A DNA stretch of 64,000 nt, taken from NCBI RefSeq assembly GCF_000204055.1, contig NW_006768812.1, positions 124,001 to 188,000 on the forward strand. The letters run 5' to 3'. The notes below the pieces were generated by a model, which saw only the letters and a list, made by a program, of their open reading frames with translations, ran no database searches and was not told the origin of the DNA. The stretch is from Melampsora larici-populina 98AG31. Its lineage: Eukaryota; Basidiomycota; Pucciniomycetes; Pucciniales; Melampsoraceae. Made by a program: the position numbers and the translations under genes. Below, in pieces: positions 21,952-32,505 of this stretch (positions are counted from its first letter, which is position 1; the number at the start of each line of letters is the position of its first letter).

Positions 21952-24900
21952 GGGGAGGTGGAATTTTACACCGTCCACTTTACACAGGCCCACCCTGTGT
22001 AAAGTGGGGTCGGTGTAAAATTCACAAAAAGGGGGGGTATATTCGAATTTTGTACCCGTTTTGAAATTTTCTTGTCCGTGTAAATAATTCCGGTGTGAAA
22101 GTTTCAGTGTAATAATACGCCCACCCAGCGAGACTTCGAATTTTGCACCGGGATGTTTACACAGAAAGTTCCGGTGTAAAAAAACCCAGCGTAAAAGTCA
22201 AAGAACAAGTACAAAACATGAATTTACCACAGACTTGATTTACACCGAGACTTCTGGTGTAAAATGACCCTGCGCAAAATTGTATTCACCCCCATGAGAA
22301 GCGTAATTTTACATCGTCCCATCAAAAAATTTACGCTACTTTTCAACAAAGTTAGAAAAAAACAAAAATGAACGATATCATGAAGGTAATTGAATGATAC
22401 TAAATTGATTTAAGAACAAATGAATATAAGCGGTAATAACCAGTAGAAAAAATCCATCACTTGCGTCGTTGACGCTTCAATCTGGTGTTTACCCCTGATA
22501 CTACCTCCACATCAGCCTCTTGGACCGCATCCTCCTCAACCTCCACCTCAACAGGATCCTCCTTGACAGTCTCTTCCTCAACAATCACCCACCCTTTCCA
22601 TTTGGGTTTCTTAGGGGCTCCTGCTCATTGCATAATTATAATATCAGTGTGATGTATATAATTATAGATGTCTATAATTATAGACTAGAATCACACACCT
22701 TTAGCAGCCTTGATTTCGGGAACAAGCACCTTGGCTTCCACAACATCCACTTGAGCCTTGGCTTTCCGCTTTTTAGCTGTCATGCACAAGCCAAAGTTAG
22801 TAATAAAACACGGCAAAGAAGACAAGGTAAAATGTGTTACCTTTTTCAACTTTGATTGGTGAGGCTTTTTCGGGGACAGCCTGCACAACCTCCTTGAGTG
22901 ACACCTGTGGTTGCAGATTGACTACTGCGGTGGTGTCTTCTTCATCAGCCTCATTGAAGTCGTCAATGACTTCTGACTTGACTTTGATTTTCGAAATATC
23001 CGGTGTTTTTTCCGGAAGTCCTCCACCAAAAGGAAATTTACGACTAGGCATTGAGAACGGGATTGTCGAGTGGTTGTTTGGGAATACCTTCATAAGTGCA
23101 ATGATTGCAGATTTGATTTGAGTTGTTTCGTCTCCACGCGGCATCCGTGAGTAAAAGCACCAGCTAGTATTAGGAGAACAACCAGCTATGCTGGTGATAT
23201 CAGTTCCTTCAAGCTGCGCTATTCCTGCATTCTCACGCTCGTCGTAAATCCAAACCCCAAGAATACCTTCAATACACCGTACCACCCTACACCAATAATG
23301 CGAATGCGCCCAGTATCCACAAGCAACCATCACATATTCAACACCACCAAGGACCTTACGAGCTGGCCAATTAGTGTCACCCTGATTACTTCTGCGCTCG
23401 TCAGGACCCATTCCGCCTACACCATCCAAGAAGAAGTATAAATGTAATGGCGCCGATTGTGGATCAATAACGATTTGGTGATTGTTTTGCAAAAACGAAG
23501 GATCAGATACAGGAAGTGCTTTTCTCTGCGCGTGCGGGTGACATAGTTCACATAAAACGCCTTCATTTGTAAATCCTTCAGTCATCCACATGTCAATCAA
23601 CTGGGACACGTTTGAGTAAGAGATGTTGGCTTCGTCGAACATGGCCGGCGTCAATTGGAAGACAGCTCGCGCTTGTCGTTGAACTTGTCCGTGCTGTGGA
23701 TTGCGCAGACAAGACGTGGTCTTGATCCTATTGAATTGAAACATAGGCTTGAGCGAAGATTTGTTGTCTGCAACTTCCGAAAGTAATAGGTCCATGAAGC
23801 CGTCGGCTGAGCAGAACGCGTCAAAGGGGTACGAGATAGATTTTTCTTGAATTGCTTTGTGAATGAGTTGTTGCCATCTTGAAGTGCTTTGGCCATGGTT
23901 TTCGCCACTGATTTCAGCGTTACATCGCGCGGTGAAGTGGCGAGCTAGTACATTGGCTAAATTTGTACTGTTGACTGTGATGGAAGTGCTCCAAAGAGGA
24001 CCAAAGAGAGCGTAAAGGCACTCAAGGGTGGCAGACTGCCAACACCGGTTTCTGCTTCCCTTCGCAGTTCCAGCGGTGTAAGATTGGTAAGTAGTTAGCG
24101 AGCTTCGGTTGATGTTTTGCGAGCCCTTAGGTCGACCCGGTTTCGCCGCTTTAATAGACTTGTCCTTGTTCTTTGATTTCTTGCCAATCAATTCGTCAGT
24201 CGTGTCAGGCGCGCGTCCATCGTTACAAGTGTATCTACGCTTCGTCGGTGGCGCCATTCCAATGGCCTTAACAACTTCTTGCCAAGTATTATGCGCATTT
24301 CCACCATAAGTAATCGAGACTCCTTTCTGCACTTGCTGGTAATCCTTTTCCATGCATTGGGCAAAGGCAATAAGTTGAATGATGCCAGGAATTATTCCAC
24401 ATCGACCTTCACTGTAGGTAACTGATCTTCAGTAAAACTTCTAAATAATAGAATAAAAAAGAAAGTCAAATTGCACATACCACAAAGTGTAATATACGCG
24501 ATGCATGGACTCTTGTCCATTCGTCGTGGAAGGTAACTCTGATCGTCGTCGAGGGCCGTCTCCTTCATCTTCCGGGTCACTATCTTCACCAGGAAGTGGC
24601 GGGTCATCCAAAGGCATACGTTTCCTAGCAGGGAAGAGCATGGCTTGAATGTCGGCTGCACCCCACCATTCAATCCATCTCTTTGCTAGGGGGAACATCC
24701 GGCGTAATTCCTCGAACCTTGTGTCAAGGTCCTCCACCCCGGGGCCGTCCGGTAGAAGTAATTCCTTGCATTTCTTCTCCCACGTCCCCTGTTGGCAAAA
24801 ACATCAAATGCAATTAATCAATAAGATCAAACTTTCAATGTTGAATCAAACAGACTCACCACCTGTTTAGCCTTCACGATTTTCCTGTTTTTCTGAATTT

Positions 24901-27409
24901 GAGTTACAGCTTGCATGTAGTGCCATTTGCAACCGTGCAACTTAGATAAAGCCACATTTGGATCATGACAATTGAACACCTCCATGTACGCGTCCTGAAA
25001 TCAAACCTTTTGAGCTAGCGAGAAATCTACAACTTGTTTGAGCATCATTCCTTTGTTCTTGTCCGACATTGATGTTTTCTGAATCTGCTGAAGTAATACT
25101 TTGAAGTGGATTTTGTAAAATTCGCTTTGAAGCCCCACGAGCCAGGAGAACAGTACAGGTACCCATCTTTTGAGGGTTTCACAGTATTTGGAAGTAGTCA
25201 TTAGGTAGCCTATTTTAAAAAACCGATACGTAACATCGGATAGGAGGCCGCCGATATAGGTGTCAGACTTCTCATCTGGTTCGATTAATACATCTTGCAT
25301 CCATTTCGTCTGGAATGAGATGTGGGCGTCCTCAGCCATAGATGAAGATACTACTTTGAGTCCTTTCCTACGTGAAAATCACAGCCTGTTAACATTGCTG
25401 AAACTTAAAGAAAGAAATTTATCCTTAATTACCTTGACCAATCCGACATTGTAGTCATCCACTTGTCACCCCCTTCTGGGTGTCGCGTGTTCGTCATGAT
25501 GCCTGCTTCAACTAGAAAGATACGTCGCAAGTAGCCTAGGCGATCGACATTTCCAAAAGACGGATGCAGATCAATGACTGAGCTGATGGGTTCTGTACCA
25601 ACATGCGCGCGTCCTACCTTTGAATGATTAAAGGGTTACAGATAGATGAGCTGGGTACAAATGAAGGTATGGGTGTAATCAACCACATACCTTCAAACCG
25701 AGAGGGCCGGTCTTGGTGTCGTTGATGACCCGATCCTTCAGCTTATCCTTTGACAAAGGATCAGCCTTCTTCACCTCGGCCCACTCGTGTTGGTGGATTC
25801 CTTGATGGCAAAGTAATCCCCACTGTTCGACTCCATCTTCATCTAATTCCGTGTCAATTCGACATTTGGCGTCACATGTGATGTTCCTTTGATAGCCTTC
25901 ACATGCCGAAATTGGACAACTTTTAAGTCTGTGAAAAAAGAAATTGAAAGACAGCGGTATACGTCCAATTTACCCAAATGATGTGAGAGGTTTCAAAAGT
26001 TTGAGAGGTAGATTTGGATTCATCCGCACCCATCTGTCACTTTGGCAAGCTTTTTAGGCCCAGTTGGTGGTGAACCAGCGAAGGGACAGTCAGTTTCGGA
26101 GCACTTCATAACCCCCAGACAGTAGTAGCGTCTAGTAATCCAATCTTTTTTCTTCGTTGTTTTGGAACGCATGGTGTGAGTCCAAGCAATATAACGGAAG
26201 TTGGAGGCTCGATGCTCGGGATCATTGACATAAACTGTATCCCCGTTTGGATGGGTAGGATAATCTTCCTCATCAACTTCACATCCATGATCGATGAAGG
26301 TTTTGTATATAGATTTGTCGGTAGGTAGTTGGAGATTAGTGCGGCGGTTTGGGTCTTTGTCTGTGCCGGACAAGTCATCCTTGTTTTCAGTGTCTTTCGA
26401 TGTGAAAGACACTTTAGACAAAGAGTTGGATTTGTTGATCATAGCGGAAGATGGAGTTTGGGATAAGCTCTGGTTTGCAAGTAAATATTTCAATGTTGAT
26501 GAAAAGTGATCTCGGAATAAGCTGTTGCTGTTTGCAGGTATGCAATTGAAAGATGACGATGAACTATTATCGCAATAAGAGGTGTTATCTTCTTTGCAAG
26601 AAGACACTATCACTTCATCTAGACATGAAGTTTCTTTGCTGATGGCACCATCATGATGTGTTGCGGCTTGTCCCATCTTCGGTGGGGTCAATCTAACCGT
26701 GTCTGAATCCGTAAATACTTAAAAAGATGATAGTATTGCTTGAATTGAACCGCTGGGCTTGGAAAGCCTTCTTGGGAGTTTGTAGCACACTTCTATATGG
26801 CGAAGTGGATGTGAAGTTGATGAAAGAGGAATCAACTTCTCGTTACAACCTTCTCCGGTCTCACGGATATGAGGGTTTTGATATCATCAAAGTGTATTCC
26901 AATGTTATCACTGTTTACTGTTGTTATTCCTGGTGTTTGGTTTCCTTTATATAGGCTATTCAACCCTTGTTCGGTTGCATGTCTTCATGGGAATGTACTT
27001 CCATGGTTTGATGAAACTTGTGCGGTGTAGAAACTACGACATTTCGGTGTAAAATTGTAATATGGCACGTTCATGGTCATTTTCACACTGGGGATTTTTG
27101 CACAGAACCGGTCCTGTGTAACCCAACTCAGTGCAAAATTAATTGTTAGCGCCGGGTCCCTGGTATTTACACCACAATTCGTTACACCGGAACTTTCTGT
27201 GTAAACATCCCGGTGCAAAATTCGAAGTCTTGCTGGGTGGGCGTATTATTACACTGAAACTTTCACACCGGAATTATTTACACGGACAAGAAAATTTCAA
27301 AACAGGTACAAAATTCGAATATACCCCCCCTTTTTGTGAATTTTACACCAACCCCACTTTACACAGGCTCACCCTGTGTAAAGCAGACGGTGTAAAATTC
27401 TCCTACCCC
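21952..27409 (-). mobile_element. MULE-like DNA transposon with 0.23-kb terminal inverted repeats
   Basis: The arms are 21952-22180 and 27182-27409. They begin GGGGAGGTGGAATTTTACACC and, inverted, GGGGTAGGAGAATTTTACACC (first 21 bases; core GAATTTTACACCG). The arms contain several TTTACACCG-type motifs that may be transposase sites. The single gene between them is on the minus strand. I could not find a convincing 8-11-bp target duplication. The gene order and long arms fit the Mutator-like group. The copy appears young, because arms and gene are both largely intact. Confidence 0.85.
22457..26691 (-). CDS. MULE-like transposase: WRKY-GCM1 zinc finger, DDE core, USP-like peptidase
   Basis: Multi-exon minus-strand gene from the ATG at 26691 to the TGA at 22457. 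The N-terminal exon has CSETDCPF, and the next has CPISACEG, CDAKC and GIHQHEW: a WRKY-GCM1-type cysteine/histidine finger. The catalytic core follows with an aspartate in LLSDVTYRF (about 25250), VVDFSLAQ (about 25025) and a glutamate in NGQESMHRVYY (about 24510). The exon 24353-22855 then carries an AT-hook-like KPGRPKGS and a ubiquitin-specific-protease-like domain. Its Cys box is NRCWQSATLECLYALF; its His region is WAHSHYWCRVVR followed by VWIYDERENAG. C-terminal exons are lysine-rich and acidic, ending RLKRQRRK, likely nuclear targeting. WRKY-GCM1 fingers with MULE transposases are known in the literature; the peptidase assignment rests on motif shape only. Confidence 0.78.
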
Positions 27410-27455
27410 GTAAATAATTCACAAACTCTATCCTGACAGGAAGAGAACCCAAACT

Positions 27456-27695
27456 ATGAGCTCATCAAATCATCAAATTGAGAATTGTTTACCTATACCA
27501 ATCCATCTCGATTTCAATAGACATCCAACTAATCAAACTCAAACTCATGAACTTACTCATTCTGATCATTATCTTGATTCAATCTTGAGTCCACCTCTGA
27601 TTAACAAACCAGATGAATATCATTTTTCTTTTATCAATCAACACTTATCAACTTGTACATCATCAGATACAATGCTACCTAACTTGGGCTTATGA
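27456..27695 (+). CDS. Possible host exon, unknown
   Basis: Open frame of 79 codons just after the MULE-like element. It is preceded by CCTGACAG, which could be an intron acceptor, and its polar His/Ser/Asn-rich composition resembles the N-terminal parts of rust proteins. I see no domain and no convincing next exon. It may be a gene fragment cut off by the transposon. Confidence 0.22.
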   Translation: MSSSNHQIENCLPIPIHLDFNRHPTNQTQTHELTHSDHYLDSILSPPLINKPDEYHFSFINQHLSTCTSSDTMLPNLGL

Positions 27696-27699
27696 CATA

Positions 27700-28794
27700 T
27701 TACAAACTTTGATCTGATCTCTCAGAATTCAAATTATAAGGCTTTGGGAGTCTTTAGAACTGTTTTTTTGTATCAGCTTCATCAGTCTGTTTTATGAGTA
27801 GTATTTCAATTGCTTTTGAAAGGCAAATGAATGAAATCAAGTGAAATATTTATTGAAAAGCACTCCGTGAGCTGGTGGATAGATGTGTCTCTGTCTTGAA
27901 TCGTGATCTGTCCAGTATCCTCGTCCTCTACACACCTCACACTTTGTCAATTTGAAATATCTAACTTAACTAAGTCCAACAGTCAGACACTTCTTCCTTG
28001 CAAGCTTGGGTATCTGGTGAGGGACTTAGGACTAATTGCCTGGGCTTGGTGGTTGAGCAGCACTACTCAAATTTGAGTTTGGCGTGGAGACTTTTTCACC
28101 ACCCCCGAAAGCACCGCTTCTGCTCAATCAACCCCCGTTGTAGAACTCCTATGCAGTGTAGCGTAGGCTGAGCCAGAGAGGGGAAGAATCACCACTCAAG
28201 AGAGCGGATGAAACTACAGGTGCTGTGAAGCTGCCCTTGTCCTTTGAAAATGATTTCAAAATTCAAAATGAGGCTTCTCTACTTTTCACTTCTTGCATTT
28301 TTAAGGTTTCCCGAAACCTAATTTACACCACACGGTTGGATGCGCAGCACTGAGCGGAGTCTAACACTATTACACACGACTCTACACAAGTTTGCAGTAC
28401 AGAGATATGTAACTTCAAGCTTGAGTGTTGATTTTCACAAGGTTGTAACACACTGGTACAGGTCTGGGATGAATTTATGACCCCGACTCGACCCGGCCTC
28501 GACTTGGATCAAGAGGCGGGTTACTGATTGATTTTAAAGCTTTGACTGCTTTATGGTCTGTTGACTAGAACACGACCAAACTCAGCATCCACCACTCTTC
28601 AAAAGAAACACTACCAAACTACAACAATAACAATTCTTTTGACTATTTCGAAACAAATAAAATTAAGTCTTTTACTTTCTTCTTTTTCACACAATATCCC
28701 AATTCAACTTTAAAATAAAAAAAAAGATAATAACTATTCTTCACGCTAACAACACTCTAACAATTTGTTTTATAGGACTTTCAATTAACACAGA
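27700..28794. other. Intergenic stretch without a supported gene
   Basis: No ORF of note and no clear repeat recognised. It ends at a Helitron-type terminus at 28795. Confidence 0.4.
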
Positions 28795-28824
28795 CTAGCA
28801 CAACTGTGCGGCGGGCGCCGCATC
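28795..28824 (-). mobile_element. Helitron 3' end, same family as 8996
   Basis: On the minus strand there is a perfect hairpin (GCGGCG CC CGCCGC), then nine bases, CTAG and host T. Layout and hairpin sequence match the 3' end of the Helitron at 8996 exactly in spacing. The body would extend to higher coordinates; its 5' end was not identified. Confidence 0.65.
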
Positions 28825-29637
28825 ATTGAATCAAATTTCATTCATGCAGCAATTTGGCAACATTTACTTGTGAGCATTTATGGCATCAACCAATCACTCT
28901 GCAGTCTTTCCATGCAAGCTTTTAAACATTCCCAGGTGTGCACACATTGCACATTCAACTTCTTATATATGCCATACTAAACAGCCCATTCAATAATCAG
29001 AGCTCACAAATAAGCTCAAGAATTTTGACAGACAAAACAAAAGACACTTAAAACAGATTACTACAAACCCCAAACCTGAAATCATATCCTTGTGAAGAAA
29101 CTCAATAATGTGTACAGGTCAATTGGGTTAAAGAATGTTACATTCACAATCAACAATAACCATGGAGTCTGTCTTCTGTTTTTGTAACTTCACCAACAAT
29201 ACATTTAAGACTTGATTTATCTATGTTTCTTTTGTTTGATACATTTTCTTCTTCTTCTTCCTCAACTCAGGTATATAATATGTATGAAGCCCATCTAATA
29301 ACAAACCCAAAGAGAAACCCAATAAAATCTTTCAAACTTTGCAAGAAAACCAACAATCATACATAGAAAAAAATCGTATCATCTCCAACACTCAGGTCTT
29401 CTTCTCAAAACAGCACAAACTTCATCTTTTCTCAACTCATTCTTGTCAATCCCCAACTTGTTTCTCACAATTTTATATTCTTTGTTTTATTCTTCATCAA
29501 AATGAACTTCACAAACTTTAATAATATACCTTTCTTCTCACCTTGATTATTAAACTATTTTCTAAAGACAAAAGTTCAATAGCATCAAATAATCTGTTTG
29601 AATCGACTTCACAAATTTTTAAATTTTCTTTCATTTA

Positions 29638-29803
29638 TGGGATACAAAGTTAGATCTGGGCGTTTTTTCCTAGTTTCCCAGTTTCCCAAATACAGCCAAA
29701 AATGCAAACTGGGAAGCTGGGACACCATGGGAAAGTTCCAAACACAGCCAAAAACAAAAACTGGGAAACTGGGAAAAAATCCCAGATTTAACTTTGTATC
29801 CCA
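29638..29803. mobile_element. Palindromic MITE with TA duplication (166 bp)
   Basis: The arms of about 55 bp begin TGGGATACAAAGTTAGATCT on the left, matched by AGATTTAACTTTGTATCCCA on the right. TA flanks both ends (29636-29637, 29804-29805). Internal direct blocks of ACTGGGAA are present. A TA duplication fits a Tc1/mariner-related MITE. Confidence 0.75.
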
Positions 29804-29805
29804 TA

Positions 29806-31476
29806 ATTGTATTGATCTAACCATGCTCAACATCAAGTTTTAAATTTGAGCCTCCATTTAAAGTTATAGATCTGATACCAATCCCTTAACAAAAAGAAAA
29901 AATTGTTCAAAAAAATTTACATTTTTTCTGCTTCAAATCAAATCTCAGACCAAGTTTCATTTCCTAAAACCACCACGAGTACCAATCTAATTTCCATTTT
30001 TAGGAGGATCAGGTGAAAATTGAAAAATAGGTTGAACTACTTTTTCTTTGATAAATATATTGTATTCAATAGACCTACAAATTGTATGTGCTAAAATTGG
30101 CTTAATTTCTAATACTTGTGATATAATTTGTTTTAATTTCTTTCAATCATTACAATAACAAAGTTGAAAATTCAGTCTAAGAGAAAAAACTGCAATTCTT
30201 TCCTTCAGTTTATTTTTTGTTGTGGGTTTGGTGATGAACTGACCATTGCATCTGACTGATCATATCCATTTGTATTCATTAGGCTTTGGAGGTATCTTTT
30301 TATAAAACTTTCATATTCTTCTAGTCAATGAAGTATATGATCAATACCATTGAGACTATTCCAAAAAACCAAAGAGTTAAATGAATAAAACATAAACCAA
30401 GTGAAAACATTGATATTTACCTTGTCTAATCAACTTGTAGATCTTCAACTATCAAAATGATACCTAAACCTAAGTCCAATAGACTTAGCATTGCTTGCAT
30501 TCAAATTAGGTAATGGAAACAAAACCATTCCATAATTCAAATCAATCTTTTTTATATGAAAAATTCATCATTTCATGTCCAAATCTATACATACACAGAC
30601 AAAAATAAAATGAATGTTAGTCATTGAGTATATTCGAGAAAGAGGGAAGAAAGATCAAATGACCTGCTTTAAAATTGACAAATTGTTTGAAATGCTTTTG
30701 AAAATTCAAGTCAATTTTGGATGAGTTGGATTTATGGGATATCTTTGGATTTATGGGATATCTTACTGGTTATGGCCATTGAAGTTGTTCTTCAAAGGCT
30801 GAAATTACATGACTTTAGACAAAGAACAACTTCAAAATAAGTATTTTGATTTGCTACCCAAAAAAACTTGAGAAAGTGTTTTTGAGTGAGTACCTTGAAA
30901 TGATTTTGATTATGATTATGATTTAGATTGAATTAATTAACTTTTTGAATTGATTCTAATATATTATTATCATTTACGTTTGATTTATATTCAAAGTCAA
31001 TCAATTTAAAAACTCTATATTGTTTGATAAGCTCCACCAAATCATTTATAACACATTCAATCTTTCTGTCATGACAATCATCTTTTTTTTTGTATTTCTG
31101 AGAATACCTTTGGCTTGGGTTTGATTATCTAATGATACTGAATGATATCATGGTTTAAGGGCTGGAGCTGGTTTAACCATTCAATTGGGGTGGTCAATGT
31201 GTTGGTTGATGGTATTGATGTAGGGTCTTGAAGTTGATTTATAGAACCTCTGATCTAAAATGACTTTCTCGGGTTGTGTTGTTTTTGTTTTCAGGTTCTG
31301 GACGGATTGTTCACTTGAATCTATTAAACTGATCCGAACCGATCGAGATCTTGTAAACTGTAGTTATGATCCAATCAGTGAATTGTTTGTGAAGCGGACT
31401 CAGAACTTGTTCCCAATCCACATCATGTCTAACTTCTAATCGATCGATTGGACCGATCAATTATTTAAATCACTCA
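29806..31476. other. AT-rich intergenic region
   Basis: No coding region, LTR or inverted repeat was recognised in this AT-rich stretch. It may belong to the body of the Helitron whose 3' end is at 28795, but nothing in the sequence proves this. Confidence 0.4.
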
Positions 31477-31479
31477 TTG

Positions 31480-31880
31480 ATGGTATCAATTTTGCTGCTT
31501 TTGATAATTAGCCTGGTTGTTCTTCTAATGGAATCGCTCGTCTTGGACAAAGTGGATCGATGTAAAATAATGAATCAGATTGAAATCCACAGAAAGAGTG
31601 ATTGTGATGGTCTTCCTCCTGCTATTCCTACTGATTGTGGGAATGTGAACGTAGCCTGACATTTAAAGCAGGATTAGAGTTGAGGAAAGTTGTGTGTCGT
31701 AAAGTTTCAGATTGACTTACCTCAATGGTTTTGCAATATGATGGACTGATATTGACTCGATCTAAACCTGATTGAACATTCATAAGTACAAGTACAGGTC
31801 TACGCCATCTAACTGATTTAGTTGGATCTGATTTCAGTTCAGATAGGTGGTGTGGTACCAGGTAGAATTGAAGCTGGAAA
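31480..31880 (-). pseudogene. ATG4: ATG4 autophagy protease relic
   Basis: Minus-strand blocks match the C-terminal half of Atg4, the cysteine protease that exposes the C-terminal glycine of Atg8. The first (about 31870-31725) reads RRPVLVLMNVQSGLDRVN and ends in a GT donor. After an intron of about 60 bases the next block reads TFPQSVGIAGGRPS, the most diagnostic Atg4 motif. A frameshift then moves the homology to another frame (FQSDSLFYIDP). There the catalytic Asp-Pro-His motif reads Asp-Pro-Leu, and the frame stops after PLEEQPG. The cysteine half would lie at higher coordinates, where only a Ser-rich open frame (31885-32190) precedes the KDZ transposon. Frameshift, lost histidine and early stop make this a pseudogene, or a badly assembled copy. 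Confidence 0.75.
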
Positions 31881-31884
31881 AACA

Positions 31885-32190
31885 TCAAATCAATAATTAT
31901 TTCCATCAATATCAGAGTGGGATTGAAATAACTTAACTTGTTCATGAAGTGTATCAAGTTCAATTTGAGTTTGGATTTGATAATCGGTCAAGTTGGATGA
32001 TATCGAATAAAGGTCATTGGAGCTTGAAGTTGATGATTTGTTCCGTTGAAAGTTTGAATGATTTGTTTTTGAATGTATTGATGATGGACTTGGTTTGTTT
32101 GTTTTTGAAATGGTGTAAAAAGTGTTGATACATACTTGGATTCTGGCAGGTACATGTGGAAAGTGGGAGGATAGGGTGAAGATTCAGAAC
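31885..32190 (-). pseudogene. Ser-rich exon cut by the KDZ element, possibly upstream ATG4
   Basis: An open minus-strand frame rich in Ser, Thr, Asn and Gln (SSTSSSNDLYSIS, then DYQIQTQIELDTLHEQ) ends in TGA just before the ATG4 block. It starts at the transposon border. Fungal Atg4 proteins often have a low-complexity insert at this point, so it may be an ATG4 exon. Two frames are open over much of it and the choice is uncertain. Confidence 0.3.
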
Positions 32191-32505
32191 ATGGTCGCAT
32201 TCGAGGAACTTTGGGAACGTTCCCTAGAAACGTTATAGGGAATGTTCCCTAACCATATACAGGAGCTAAGACCTAACTCTTTCGTCTATTAAAATTCACA
32301 CAACGCCCTGCGAGGTGTCAATAAATCTACTTGCATCCATATTCGCACACATCGTTTCATTATCATTGTAACTACATAGATAGTCAGCTCAGCCTCCATC
32401 GGACATGCTGAAATCCCAATCCTGGGGACCATATACAACAACGCACACCTCTTTAAATTGTTCACATCTTTAGAGAACATTCACTTAGCTATATAGGCCG
32501 GCAAC

